DNA from: a virus
DNA: 54,200 nt
IMG/VR virus record: IMGVR_UViG_3300030098_002293
Location: 1 to 54,200 of that record
Strand: one strand, 5' to 3'
How positions within the stretch are numbered: position 1 is the first letter of the stretch; each line of letters begins with the position of its first letter. The translations under genes and the position numbers were made by a program. The notes beneath the pieces are model-generated. The model made no database searches and was not told the origin of the DNA. It saw nothing but the letters and a program-made list of their open reading frames with translations. This document shows positions 41,695 through 50,953 of this stretch, in pieces.

Positions 41695-41850
41695 CTATTT
41701 TTTATAAGGAAACTTCTTATTTAAAAATTCTTTTCTTTCTTTACAACCACAATCTTTTCCTGTTACTTTACTTAATTCATCAACTACTTTTTTAATTCCA
41801 GTTGTTTTTGTTATTTTTTCTATCGTATCGCCTAAACCTTTTGATTTCAT
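41695..41850 (-). CDS. small conserved-looking protein with CGC motif, 51 residues
   Basis: The start is taken at ATG 41850; an upstream TTG at 41877 falls inside a hairpin and is less likely. The product begins MKSKGLGDTIEKITKTTGIKK and contains KDCGCKERKEFLNKKFPY. Short proteins with a GLGDTI...TGIKKxV...CGC..R...LN..FPY layout occur near connector genes of Bacteroidota phages in my recollection; their function is unknown. The CxC pair might bind metal or form a disulfide in the virion. Confidence 0.7.
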   Translation of the reverse strand: MKSKGLGDTIEKITKTTGIKKVVDELSKVTGKDCGCKERKEFLNKKFPYKK

Positions 41851-41870
41851 ATTAATTAAATTTATATAGT

Positions 41871-41894
41871 AAAACAATCGCCCCGTAGGGCGAT
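41871..41894 (-). terminator. hairpin terminator upstream of connector genes
   Basis: On the minus strand a 7-bp GC-rich stem (ATCGCCC / GGGCGAT) with a 4-base loop is followed by TGTTTT. It lies just past the stop of the 280-residue gene at 41912 and before the small CGC-motif gene, so it would reduce leftward read-through from head to tail genes. Confidence 0.7.
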
Positions 41895-41911
41895 CGCTTA
41901 CTACAGTTTGA

Positions 41912-42754
41912 TTATTGGTTTAATCTTTTTTCTATATTCGCATATATCTCCATACCTTCATCAGTTTTAAACCACTGTGCTAAAGCTGAGTATGGGTGCT
42001 CATCAAATGGAACAGTCATTATCTTTCTATCATTAGATCCCCACATAAAGAATCTTTGATCTTGAGATAATTTCAATATATCCATTTCAGTTGCTTTAAT
42101 ACCAAAGTTTCTAAGTTGTACATTTTCATCATCTGCTAAATCTAAGAATAGCTTAGGGTTTTTCTTAGCAAATATAAGTAAATCACGTTTAAGTTCCTTA
42201 GAACTCATCTCTGATACTTTAGAACCATTTTCTACACGCATAATAGCTTCTGCCATATCAATATCCATATTTCTAGCTGCTAATAAAGCATCAACTTCCA
42301 TTTCTAATCTACCAGTTTGATCAACAGCTTCTTTAACTGGATTATATTCTTCAAAAAGTTTACCTTTTAATGGATGATACAATGATAATAACTTTTGTAA
42401 AACTACTTTATTTTTAGGCACTTCTAATATACCGTGTCTAAAAATAATATGAGCTAATCTTTGGTCACCTTTCATTTCGTCTACAAAACAAGTTTGTTGA
42501 TTAGCTGTGTATTTTAGTTCTCTTTCGTAACCTTTTTCTTCATCAAAATAATAAATATCTGCTGCTTTTATTATGTAAGATAAAGGAGTTTGTCCACCTA
42601 CTAAATAATATGTTCTATCTTTTATTTCCCAAGTTTGATCTGGAGTAGGTAGTGGTGCTTCTTTTATTTTTGGTTGCTTTACAACCGGAGCAGTTTCTAC
42701 AACTGTCTCTTCAATTTGAGGTTCTTCAACCTCTACTTTTTTCTTTTTTGCCAT
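41912..42754 (-). CDS. head-associated structural protein (unknown family)
   Basis: 280 residues. The N-terminus is Lys- then Glu/Val/Pro-rich (MAKKKKVEVEEPQIEE), similar in style to the scaffold-like protein. A beta segment (TWEIKDRTYYLVGGQTPLSYII) and a helical C-terminal half follow (LLIFAKKNPKLFLDLADDENVQLRNFGI and WFKTDEGMEIYANIEKRL). Two hairpin terminators bracket it, so it forms its own transcription unit after the capsid gene. Position suggests a head completion, decoration or minor capsid role. I do not recognise a family. Confidence 0.65.
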   Translation of the reverse strand: MAKKKKVEVEEPQIEETVVETAPVVKQPKIKEAPLPTPDQTWEIKDRTYYLVGGQTPLSYIIKAADIYYFDEEKGYERELKYTANQQTCFVDEMKGDQRLAHIIFRHGILEVPKNKVVLQKLLSLYHPLKGKLFEEYNPVKEAVDQTGRLEMEVDALLAARNMDIDMAEAIMRVENGSKVSEMSSKELKRDLLIFAKKNPKLFLDLADDENVQLRNFGIKATEMDILKLSQDQRFFMWGSNDRKIMTVPFDEHPYSALAQWFKTDEGMEIYANIEKRLNQ

Positions 42755-42783
42755 AATATAATATATAATAAAATTAATAAAAT

Positions 42784-42813
42784 AAAGGGCCGAGGCCGAA
42801 GCCTCGACTCTTT
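42784..42813 (-). terminator. strong hairpin terminator after the major capsid gene
   Basis: A 13-bp stem on the minus strand (AAAGAGTCGAGGC / GCCTCGGCCCTTT, with one A-C mismatch and one T-G wobble), with a TTCG tetraloop, is followed by ATTTTATT. It starts 16 bases past the capsid stop codon. A UUCG loop and long GC stem predict efficient termination, sensible behind the most highly expressed gene. Confidence 0.88.
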
Positions 42814-42828
42814 AATATAAATAAATGC

Positions 42829-44271
42829 TTAGTTTAATAACATAAAGTTATTAGCACCTTGAGTAACTAGACATCTTTCAGATAAGTAATTTACCTGCAT
42901 TGCGTCTAAATCAGATGTAACTGCTCCAACAGAACCAGTAATCCAAGTCTTCATTTTTCTAGACTCAGTTTGAGAAGCTCTGTAACGAACGTGTAAGAAA
43001 GGTCTCTTAAGATTCTTTCCTAACATTTCATCATAAACTGAAGATACACCAGCTGGAACAAATACCCCTCGAATCGCATTAACAGTATCTCTACTATTAA
43101 TAGCTCCTCTAGTACCAGCATCATTTAAGTATTTCCAGTCAGATTTATAGAAGTCATAAGAACCTCTTCTGAAACCAGAGAAACCTAAATTAAGCGCCAT
43201 GTCTTCTGAGTTACTGAACACTCCAAAAGAAGTACCACCAGCACCATGAGAATTCATAGAAGCTAACATGTCATCAATAGCTAGCGAAGTGTTTCTATTA
43301 AGGAAAACCATGTTTTCTTCAATAGCACCTTGCTTGTCAAATTCAGCTAAAATTGCATCAAACTCAGCTAAATCAGTAGCAGCGTTAGTACCAGTAATAC
43401 CAGATGATTTATTTCCTCTATTAGCAATAGCGTCAAATAAACCTTGTGTACCTGCTGGATTAGATGCAGTCATACCTATAGATGTTTCTACAGTAGAGTC
43501 ATTTGCTACCATAACACCTTCCAAGCATGTCATCTCTAAATTATCTGCGAAACGCATTCTAGTGTCACCTTCAGCTTTTAAATACCATAAGTAACCACCA
43601 GTTCCGTCTTCTCCAGAAACTTCAACCCAACCAATTTGAGCTGCATCAGATCCTGAAACGTGATACATATCTCTTATAATAACTGGTTTGTTGCTGAAAG
43701 ATTTGAAAGAAGGCTCGTTAGCTGTACTATATGGAGATTCTGAACCTTTTTTCCATTCAGATCCATATTTAAGTACTGTAACCGCACCATCTGCCATACC
43801 TATACCTGCTTCATCTAAATGTCCTTGAACATAAGGAAGACAAGTAACGTCGTTAGTAGAAACAGCCGATACACGACATTTTGCTGTAACTGAAGTAGAT
43901 GCCACTATAACTGTATCACCAACTCTAAGACCATGAGATCCTGATGTGTATGTAGCGTTTGAATCAATATGTCCTGAAACTGTTACTACAGATGTAGAAG
44001 CATCAACAGTACCTGTGTATGCTAAGTGTAATCTACCTTGTTCTGACCAAACTACTTGGTCTGAAGTCATTGGCTCTTCTGCGCCAACTTGAGCTAAGAA
44101 TCCTGAGATAGTTCTTTTACCAAAAACCTCAGCTTCTTTCTCCATTAACTCTGGTAAGTACTGTTGTTCCCAACCTGTACTACCATCAATAAAATCGATG
44201 TAATTTGAACTAAGTGTCGCTTTTTTAGGAGCTGGCACTGTATTCAAACTACCTCCTGCTGTAATTGCCAT
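42829..44271 (-). CDS. major capsid protein
   Basis: 480 residues starting MAITAGGSLNTVPAPKKATL, then SNYIDFIDGSTGWEQQYLPE. It is Ala/Gly/Thr-rich, with balanced helix and strand and no signal peptide. It sits directly downstream of the acidic scaffold-like gene and is followed by a strong terminator, the usual place and setting of a major capsid gene. Features such as the loop SSGITGTNAATDLAEFDAIL and the end VNYLSERCLVTQGANNFMLL fit an HK97-fold capsid protein of Bacteroidota podoviruses. The leader is A/T-only with a poly-A run before the ATG, presumably favouring translation. Identity rests on size, order and overall look. Confidence 0.8.
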   Translation of the reverse strand: MAITAGGSLNTVPAPKKATLSSNYIDFIDGSTGWEQQYLPELMEKEAEVFGKRTISGFLAQVGAEEPMTSDQVVWSEQGRLHLAYTGTVDASTSVVTVSGHIDSNATYTSGSHGLRVGDTVIVASTSVTAKCRVSAVSTNDVTCLPYVQGHLDEAGIGMADGAVTVLKYGSEWKKGSESPYSTANEPSFKSFSNKPVIIRDMYHVSGSDAAQIGWVEVSGEDGTGGYLWYLKAEGDTRMRFADNLEMTCLEGVMVANDSTVETSIGMTASNPAGTQGLFDAIANRGNKSSGITGTNAATDLAEFDAILAEFDKQGAIEENMVFLNRNTSLAIDDMLASMNSHGAGGTSFGVFSNSEDMALNLGFSGFRRGSYDFYKSDWKYLNDAGTRGAINSRDTVNAIRGVFVPAGVSSVYDEMLGKNLKRPFLHVRYRASQTESRKMKTWITGSVGAVTSDLDAMQVNYLSERCLVTQGANNFMLLN

Positions 44272-44291
44272 TTTTTTTAATTTTTAAATTG

Positions 44292-45470
44292 TTATTTAGT
44301 TTTAATTTTAAAAGTCGGAACATTACTATCATCTAACACTTTGAACTTTAAACCTCCACTTTGAACTTCTCCATGAGATTGTCTAGGTGTCATGTCTATA
44401 TTTTTAGCATTGGCTACACTGTTTTTCATAGCATCAGCCCTGCCTTGTTCGTAAAAATGATTAGCGATTGCATCAGCATTCATAGCTGTAAACAAACTTC
44501 TATGGTAACCTTCCGCATCTGACATTTCATTATTTTTATTCAAAAACTTTTTGACAAAATTACTAATATCACTTTGCGTTTCTTTAATATTGTCTACATC
44601 TTTAACATTAAACCTATATTTTTTTTCACCGACATTATATTCAAAACCTTTGAATTTATCATTGAAAAATTTATTAGTTTTTTCTGAAAATGTAGACTTC
44701 TGCTTTTTAACCGCTTCGTCTTGTTTTTTCGACTCTTTTTGATACTTGTTGAAGAAATCAATTGCCTTCTGTTGCTCACTCGTGAGCTTTGAACCATGTT
44801 TGATATCTTCGTAATATTTGGATTTTGCACTTTCCAAGTGTTGCTTTGCTTGAGCAACTTGCTCCTTCAAAGCTAATTTCTTTCTTTTTATATCTCTACT
44901 ATCTTCTGATTCCTCATCATATGAAAAATAATCATCCATCATAAATTCTATTTCTTCAGAATCTAAATGAGGCTTAGTTTGTTTATAGTATTCTTTAAGT
45001 AATTCGTTATTATCTAATTTTGAGTAGTCTTGATTTAATTTAACATAGTCAGTTAAATCTCCACCAGTTTCTTCCATAAATTGCATTAACTTTTGTATAT
45101 TCTCTGGAAGTTCTGTTCCTTTTTCTATAGATTCACTAATAGCTTCCTCAACTATTTCAGCTGTTTCTTCTACTTTTTCTTTTACTTCCTCTTCAGTTAT
45201 TTCTTCTAAAATTGGAATTTCTACTTCTTCTTTAGATTCTTCTATTGGTTTCTCTTCTACAACTTCTTCAACAACCTCCTCTTTAACTTCTTCTTTAACT
45301 TCTTCTTTAACTTCTTGTTTTTGCTTTGATAGATCTATTTTTATAACACTATCATCGTCTTTACTTTCAAATTTACTTAAATCAATATCAGGTTTTTTGT
45401 CTTCTTTAACCTGTTGTTTAGTTTCTTCAGTAGTTTTTTCTACTACCTCTTCTTTCTTTTTTTTTGCCAT
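44292..45470 (-). CDS. scaffold-like acidic coiled-coil protein
   Basis: 392 residues, extremely rich in Glu and Lys. The N-terminal third contains KEEVKEEVKEEVVEEVVEE. The centre is helical (QVAQAKQHLESAKSKYY) and the C-terminus ends GGLKFKVLDDSNVPTFKIKTK. An acidic, helical, low-complexity protein immediately upstream of the capsid gene is the classic setting of a capsid scaffold, which guides assembly and is expelled or cleaved. No protease motif of its own and no dedicated prohead protease gene is visible in the neighbourhood. Confidence 0.75.
   Translation of the reverse strand: MAKKKKEEVVEKTTEETKQQVKEDKKPDIDLSKFESKDDDSVIKIDLSKQKQEVKEEVKEEVKEEVVEEVVEEKPIEESKEEVEIPILEEITEEEVKEKVEETAEIVEEAISESIEKGTELPENIQKLMQFMEETGGDLTDYVKLNQDYSKLDNNELLKEYYKQTKPHLDSEEIEFMMDDYFSYDEESEDSRDIKRKKLALKEQVAQAKQHLESAKSKYYEDIKHGSKLTSEQQKAIDFFNKYQKESKKQDEAVKKQKSTFSEKTNKFFNDKFKGFEYNVGEKKYRFNVKDVDNIKETQSDISNFVKKFLNKNNEMSDAEGYHRSLFTAMNADAIANHFYEQGRADAMKNSVANAKNIDMTPRQSHGEVQSGGLKFKVLDDSNVPTFKIKTK
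45276..45317 (-). repeat. 12-bp tandem repeat in scaffold-like gene
   Basis: Three consecutive 12-bp units (plus-strand TTCTTCTTTAAC, the first one diverged) encode VKEE repeats within the acidic coiled coil. Slippage in this tract would alter length in multiples of four residues without frameshift. Confidence 0.75.
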
Positions 45471-45500
45471 AATAAAATATTATATAATTAATAAAATTGT

Positions 45501-47924
45501 TTATCTAGGTCCGAACCCAGACATGTCTATAGGATTACCACCTATTATATCATTACCTGATGATTCAAATTTTTTAGGTGGTTTACCAGTATTTCTTTGA
45601 TCTATAAGTTCAGACTGTTGACTAGCTTGTATTCTAGTTCTTTCGTCTTTACGATCTTCTTTTTGTTTTTCCCTACCTTTAACACCATCAACTTCCATTT
45701 GTCTTAATTGCATATTATATTGAAACTCTTGTTCCATTAACTGAGATTTAACTTGAGCTTCTTGTTGAAGTTTTTGACTTTCCATTTGAGCCTTCATTTG
45801 TTCTAATTGCATTTCAGTTTGAGCTAAAGCTTGTTGCTTTTGCATTTCTAATTGAGCTGCTTGTTGTTGTGCTTGCGCGTTAGCTTCGGCTTGAGCCCGC
45901 ATGTTTTCTTGTTGTATTTGTTGATCTTTAGCTATTTTCTTCTTTCTTCTTATTTTTAATAGTTGATTAGCTAGTTTTATATTTTTAATGTTTCTAAGAT
46001 CGATAGCATCTTCTAGTTCAATATTCTCTTTAGATAAAGCAACTTGTATATTATTTTCAAGCATCGCTTTCTCTTCTTCATCTGGTTGTAATTCTATGAA
46101 TATACCAAAGTCATAAAGATGTAGTTCAGACATTTCCTCTAAAACAGCTGAATTATGAGCGCCTATAGCTTGAATAAAAGCATCTCTAGTTGGTGAATAT
46201 TCTATAATGTCAGATATTCTAAGTGATAAGCATTCAGAAACTGATTTTGTTAAAAATAAACCTCCTTGTAATATATGTCTTGTTGCTGTATTAGAATTTG
46301 CTGCTGCTAGTTTTTGAACTCCAACTAAAGCGTTTGGATCTGGAGTAGCAGCATCTCTAGCCTCGTTTAATCCGGTAGTGTCTCTAATCATTTGTAGGTA
46401 ATAATTATAATTACCTATAAGGGCTTGTATTTTGTTGCCTCCACTTCCACTTGTTATTTCTTGAATAGGCATCTTTGCGTGATTCATGTCACCATCTTGT
46501 GTCATTGATCTACCTATAACACTACCAGTTTGAAAGAACATATTTAGAGCTTCTTGTGGATTGTAATTTGTACCATTACCTAAATCAATTTCAGCAAGTC
46601 CATCTGCGTCAAGATACACACCATCTGGTACCATACGTGACATTACTTGCTGTAATTTTAAATGCGTAAGTTGAATCATATCTGCAAAACCAGTGATACG
46701 TCTTACAAGTGACTCTATTTTACCCTTATACATTCTAGGTGCTATTATAGAATAATTCATCTTGACTTTCGTATAATCACTTTTTGGCCTCATCATGTTT
46801 CTAGCCATTTCCCATTTAAGAAGTTTATTTGTCCCGACTATTAAAGCTCCTTCATATAAACACTCTATACTTCTAAGCATTCTACTATAACCACCTTCTT
46901 TGCTTTCTGGTGGATCAAAACTATCATCTTTTGGTATTATTTTTTCAGCCCCTGTGGAAACTTCTTTTATTTTATAAACTTCATTCATATAAGTTTTATA
47001 ATTAAAATATAAAACCTGTATTTTATTACCATCTATATCTTTTGAACTTATAGATCCGTCGCTATAATTTGTTGTGTGAAAAGTACTAGATTGACGTATC
47101 TCTTCTAAGTCTTCATGTTCTAAGTGGGGAAATTGTTTAACTAATTCGTTTATAGGTATTGTTTTTACTTCACCTACATAATATATATCGTCAAAATAAG
47201 GAGATTCAGTATAAGAATAAACTAAGTCAGCTGGATCAACATAATCTATAGTAACACCTTCAGAAGTTGTAAAATTAGTTTTTACAGCACCTATACCTAA
47301 TACAGTTAGATCATAATAAAAACGTTTCTTTATCAATTCGTAATCGTTACCCTGCATTAATACATTTATAGCTTGTTCCTCAGCTAATTCTACAGCTTGT
47401 TTGTAAGTTAGTTGCATGTGAAGATCTAGTTCTTCTTGCGTTTCTGGTAATGTTGCTTTATCGTTATTATATATATTAATTCCAAAAGATTCATCTACAA
47501 AGTCTTTCATATCTTTTAGAGCCATATCAGCAAATATAGACTCCATGTATTTCGTTCTTTTAGCAACACCAAAAGGATCTTGTGAAACAGCTTTTACATC
47601 CCAAGTTCTTTCAGCTATACCATTTACAACTATGTCAACAAATTTAGGGATTATTGGGACTGGTGTCCAATCAAGATTTAGATAAGACAAATCACCATTT
47701 ATAGATAGCTCATCCTTATATTTTTCAATAGATTGTTCTCCTCTAGCGTATAGTCTTAAGTTATGGAAATTATTTTTATTAACAGTGTATCTATTGTGAT
47801 CTCTATCATTATGTAACCATTCAGTTTCTATAGCTTTAGCTACTTTTAAACCATAATCATAACTTAATTTCTCTACATCACTTACAACTTGACTTGGGAA
47901 ATAATTTTTATCAACTCCAGCCAT
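45501..47924 (-). CDS. portal protein
   Basis: 807 residues. The N-terminal half has RLYARGEQSIEKYK, then LNLDWTPVPIIPKFVDIVVN, a pattern I associate with portals of crAss-like and marine Bacteroidota podoviruses. A MRPKSDYTKVKMNYSIIAPR block follows, and a helical region with LIGNYNYYLQMIRDTTGLNE that looks like the portal stem. The C-terminal 130 residues are a Gln/Met/Ala/Lys-rich coiled coil (QAEANAQAQQQAAQLEMQKQ), a common crown/barrel extension. Large size, position right after the terminase gene (two bases apart) and before the scaffold support the call. It forms the dodecameric DNA entry vertex. Confidence 0.88.
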   Translation of the reverse strand: MAGVDKNYFPSQVVSDVEKLSYDYGLKVAKAIETEWLHNDRDHNRYTVNKNNFHNLRLYARGEQSIEKYKDELSINGDLSYLNLDWTPVPIIPKFVDIVVNGIAERTWDVKAVSQDPFGVAKRTKYMESIFADMALKDMKDFVDESFGINIYNNDKATLPETQEELDLHMQLTYKQAVELAEEQAINVLMQGNDYELIKKRFYYDLTVLGIGAVKTNFTTSEGVTIDYVDPADLVYSYTESPYFDDIYYVGEVKTIPINELVKQFPHLEHEDLEEIRQSSTFHTTNYSDGSISSKDIDGNKIQVLYFNYKTYMNEVYKIKEVSTGAEKIIPKDDSFDPPESKEGGYSRMLRSIECLYEGALIVGTNKLLKWEMARNMMRPKSDYTKVKMNYSIIAPRMYKGKIESLVRRITGFADMIQLTHLKLQQVMSRMVPDGVYLDADGLAEIDLGNGTNYNPQEALNMFFQTGSVIGRSMTQDGDMNHAKMPIQEITSGSGGNKIQALIGNYNYYLQMIRDTTGLNEARDAATPDPNALVGVQKLAAANSNTATRHILQGGLFLTKSVSECLSLRISDIIEYSPTRDAFIQAIGAHNSAVLEEMSELHLYDFGIFIELQPDEEEKAMLENNIQVALSKENIELEDAIDLRNIKNIKLANQLLKIRRKKKIAKDQQIQQENMRAQAEANAQAQQQAAQLEMQKQQALAQTEMQLEQMKAQMESQKLQQEAQVKSQLMEQEFQYNMQLRQMEVDGVKGREKQKEDRKDERTRIQASQQSELIDQRNTGKPPKKFESSGNDIIGGNPIDMSGFGPR

Positions 47925-47926
47925 AT

Positions 47927-50143
47927 TTAATTTTTAATTATTTTAGACATATCACCTTTGTTTGAATATTTAGCAATATTTATATTTAGTTTTGGTTTTT
48001 CAATTTTCGCGTTTGGAGCATATAAATGCCTATTACAAGCCATTATAGCTAATCCAGAACTTATTGTCGCGTCAAATTTAGTTCTTTTTGTTATATCAAA
48101 TTTAGCCCAATCGTTTAATGTTTTATTAAAATACATACTTCCGTAATTCCCGTCTCCTAAATGTCCTATATGCTGTTGAATATACATTTCAATTGCTGCT
48201 GCGTGGGCTTGTTTTATATCTTCACTTGAGTTTGGTATACCACCTATTTCTTTTTCAGCTGTAGATAATTTATTCCAAACTTTATCAGGTCTATTCATAC
48301 TAAAACCTCTATATCCTCTTCTTCTTAAATAGTATAATAATCTAGGTTTGTTATTCTCACACAACAAAGGCATACCATAAAATACTAATGCCATTAACAC
48401 ATCTTCAAAAAATATCTCTGCTGTTTGTGGTCTAGCAATATATTCTAAAAAAAACTGATTAGCTGGAGCGCTTTCCATGCTGAACTTAGTTAGGCCGTGC
48501 AAAGCCCCATTCGATCCTCTTCCATCAACCGTCCCTGATATATCATAACTATCACATCCAAAAGCGCCCATGTGCTCGTTACCAGGGTACCTTATACCGT
48601 TTTTTACTATAATTTTATTTTGCAAATGAGATGGGGGTGTCCAACTTATTCTAAATCTACCTTTTGGATTTGGATAAAATATAACTTGTGTATCTTTAAT
48701 TCCATTGACCCATTGAAAGTTTCCTGTAGATATATTAGCTAAGCTACCTACTCCATCATTATAATCTATTTGCTCGTATAATTTAACAAGATTAAATATA
48801 CTATTCAAAGCTTCATCTCTAAACGCGTGCTCTTCGGTTCTTGGAAATTGTCTGTAAAATTCATTTAAAGCATCGTGGTCAGATTTTAATCCTTCAACCT
48901 CATTCTCCCAATGCTCTATTATTCCATAATCTATTAATTCACCGTCCGGTCCGTGTACATCATTATCTGGGTTATTAAAGACTGGTATACCGAACTCGTC
49001 AATAAATCCTTCGTAGTTCCATTCCATTGGGATAAAAAGAGAATATAAACCAGACTTTGTTTGTCCATTTCTGTTTCTTTGGGTAACGTCGGAATCATTA
49101 TATAGTTTTTTAAAATTATCACCTCCTTTATCTAAAGCGTTGGATGTTGATCCCATCATACACTTGCCAACTATCTTGCTACCTAATCTTAAACATGTTT
49201 TTGTAACTCGCCAGTTGTTTAAAATATTATCAGGCCTTTCCCATTTACCGCTTTCATCGTGTACTAGTAGATTAAGTTTTTCACCATCATAACTATTGTC
49301 TCCAGTATTCTTCCAATCAATAGTTGTGTCTAAACCTTGTAGGTCTTCTAATTGTTCATTACTAGTTATTTTCTTTCTAGTAAATTTACTCGCTGGTACT
49401 CTATATGCAAGTTCTGTTTTAGGTCGATCCATACCATCTTGAATCGGTTTAAAAAAGAAAGGATAATTTACTGATATTGGAACTACTTTATCTGTAAACA
49501 TTTTTTTAGCATCAGCACCTGTTTTAGAAAGTATCCCATATCTACTATCACTTGATATGGTGGCTAAATTAACTGTTTCTGCGGACGACATAAAAGAAAA
49601 TCCAGAACGACGGTTTTTAAGATAAGCCATACCATAACATCTTTTGTCTGCTTTGCACGCTTCCCAAAATATAAAAAACAATCTATTTGCTTCTCTATAA
49701 TCTGGAGCGCCTACATCAATTTTGCTCCATTGTAAATACATGTAGTGCGTTCCTGTTATCCATATTGGTTTACCTTTGTTTATAAACCAAAAACCTTCTT
49801 CTCTTCTTTTAAATTCCTCGTCTATATAGTCGTACCATTGTTCTTTTTGTTCATCTGGATAGTTTCTCCAATCGAATATATTTTTTATTCTTTGTAACTC
49901 TTTAGGATATTCTTGTTTAACCCATTTGTTGCTTTCGTGCTTATACACTTTTTTAGGTGGTTTTGGTAACGCTATAACTAAATTTTGTATTTCTATAATC
50001 TCACCTATAACCCCATTATGTGATAACACTATTAAATCATGCTCTTTATTATAACCGTATTTCCACTTTTTTCCACGGTTCATACGTGTTACAGTAGTTC
50101 TTTTTATCGGCTCAACCGTTTTAACTAAACTTTGCTCGTACAT
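47927..50143 (-). CDS. terL: terminase large subunit
   Basis: 738 residues. The ATPase domain shows a Walker A-like K176-N-R-R-S-G-F-S183 with an Arg/Lys-rich P-loop variant, and Walker B LLVHDE (D296, E297). A C-terminal RNase H-like nuclease begins at FGCDSYDISG near residue 540, with a further Asp in VDGRG. A catalytic-type SGKW follows the Walker B Glu. It packages DNA into the prohead using ATP. The start ATG shares one base with the stop of the gene encoding the putative small subunit, and the portal gene follows after two bases, so packaging genes are coupled. Confidence 0.9.
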   Translation of the reverse strand: MYEQSLVKTVEPIKRTTVTRMNRGKKWKYGYNKEHDLIVLSHNGVIGEIIEIQNLVIALPKPPKKVYKHESNKWVKQEYPKELQRIKNIFDWRNYPDEQKEQWYDYIDEEFKRREEGFWFINKGKPIWITGTHYMYLQWSKIDVGAPDYREANRLFFIFWEACKADKRCYGMAYLKNRRSGFSFMSSAETVNLATISSDSRYGILSKTGADAKKMFTDKVVPISVNYPFFFKPIQDGMDRPKTELAYRVPASKFTRKKITSNEQLEDLQGLDTTIDWKNTGDNSYDGEKLNLLVHDESGKWERPDNILNNWRVTKTCLRLGSKIVGKCMMGSTSNALDKGGDNFKKLYNDSDVTQRNRNGQTKSGLYSLFIPMEWNYEGFIDEFGIPVFNNPDNDVHGPDGELIDYGIIEHWENEVEGLKSDHDALNEFYRQFPRTEEHAFRDEALNSIFNLVKLYEQIDYNDGVGSLANISTGNFQWVNGIKDTQVIFYPNPKGRFRISWTPPSHLQNKIIVKNGIRYPGNEHMGAFGCDSYDISGTVDGRGSNGALHGLTKFSMESAPANQFFLEYIARPQTAEIFFEDVLMALVFYGMPLLCENNKPRLLYYLRRRGYRGFSMNRPDKVWNKLSTAEKEIGGIPNSSEDIKQAHAAAIEMYIQQHIGHLGDGNYGSMYFNKTLNDWAKFDITKRTKFDATISSGLAIMACNRHLYAPNAKIEKPKLNINIAKYSNKGDMSKIIKN

Positions 50144-50418
50144 TACTTAGATCTACCTTCAGCGAATCCTTTAAAGACTTTTTCCTTTCTCTCTTCAGGT
50201 GCTTTTCCCTCAAGCAAGTTTTCTTCTTCTTGGATTCTGTTAAGTATTTCAAACGCGTCAAATATAGCTAGTTTTTTAGTGGCCGCGGCATTTTTTAATC
50301 TATCTGCTGATATATCGTCATCTGAATCAACTATAGGTTCTTTTGCTACTTTAATTAATTCATCAACAGCTCTCTGCCCAGCTTGGATTATATTCCTTTT
50401 CGTTTCCTTGATATTCAT
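50143..50418 (-). CDS. putative small terminase subunit
   Basis: 91 residues from ATG 50418, chosen because upstream codons are a different-frame reading of the GroES-like gene end. The protein (MNIKETKRNIIQAGQRAVDE, with RLKNAAATKKLAIFDAF and LNRIQEEENLLEG) is entirely helical and charged. It overlaps the terminase large-subunit ATG by one base. Small helical proteins directly before terL are commonly the small subunit that recognises DNA and oligomerises. No helix-turn-helix is obvious, so the assignment is positional. Confidence 0.55.
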   Translation of the reverse strand: MNIKETKRNIIQAGQRAVDELIKVAKEPIVDSDDDISADRLKNAAATKKLAIFDAFEILNRIQEEENLLEGKAPEERKEKVFKGFAEGRSK

Positions 50419-50953
50419 ATTTAATTGTAATAAATTTAGTATAAACTCTATATAGTCTTTTACCATCAATAATAAACTCATAAGTAGAGAAAGGCATGAA
50501 CCCAACTAAATCTTCTTTTTTATAGGTTCCATCTGTGTATTTTATTATACCAACACATGGATCTTCTTGATCAATACCTAATTTATCTCTTTGTTTTATT
50601 GGTTGCACAAAACAATAACCATCTACAGCTTTCCACCCGTTATCTCTTTTGTATAAAAATATTTGATCTTCTTTTACAAGATAAGTGTTTTCATTAAAAA
50701 AGCTTTTACTGTTCCTTTCTATACCGTTAATATCATGCCAACGTCTAAAAACGTTATGATGCACTATAATTGTATCACCTGGTTTTATATCTGTCTTAAA
50801 AGCTGTAGGAACAGATTTAACTATAGCTTCTCTATTTACAAATTGATGATTAAACACTTCAGTATTTAAAATAAGATCTTTATCACCAACTTTCTTGCTA
50901 TTATTATATCTTTCTCCTTTTGGCTCTATAACAAAGTCAAAAGGCGCTTTCAT
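50363..50953 (-). CDS. GroES-like co-chaperonin (putative)
   Basis: 196 residues. The central region resembles the GroES/gp31 fold: a strand with REAIVKSVPTAF, then the turn IKPGDTIIVHHN (PGD followed by a hydrophobic strand), a polar mobile-loop-like insert, and YLVKEDQIFLYK where GroES has a V.[RK]E.DI[LI]A-type end strand. Long extensions follow (DGYCFVQPIKQRD, GFMPFSTYEFIIDGKRLYRV). Phage GroES homologues help fold capsid proteins with host GroEL, in keeping with its place before packaging and capsid genes. It is about twice GroES length; the call is tentative. Confidence 0.55.
   Translation of the reverse strand: MKAPFDFVIEPKGERYNNSKKVGDKDLILNTEVFNHQFVNREAIVKSVPTAFKTDIKPGDTIIVHHNVFRRWHDINGIERNSKSFFNENTYLVKEDQIFLYKRDNGWKAVDGYCFVQPIKQRDKLGIDQEDPCVGIIKYTDGTYKKEDLVGFMPFSTYEFIIDGKRLYRVYTKFITIKYEYQGNEKEYNPSWAESC

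Noticed and set aside
41851-41877. TTG start for the small CGC-motif protein
   Set aside because: The added residues fall at the terminator hairpin; the conserved-looking protein begins at ATG 41850.
50419-50505. Longer N-terminus (to 50505) for the putative small terminase subunit
   Set aside because: The extra residues are an off-frame reading of the end of the GroES-like gene, hydrophobic and unlike the helical rest.
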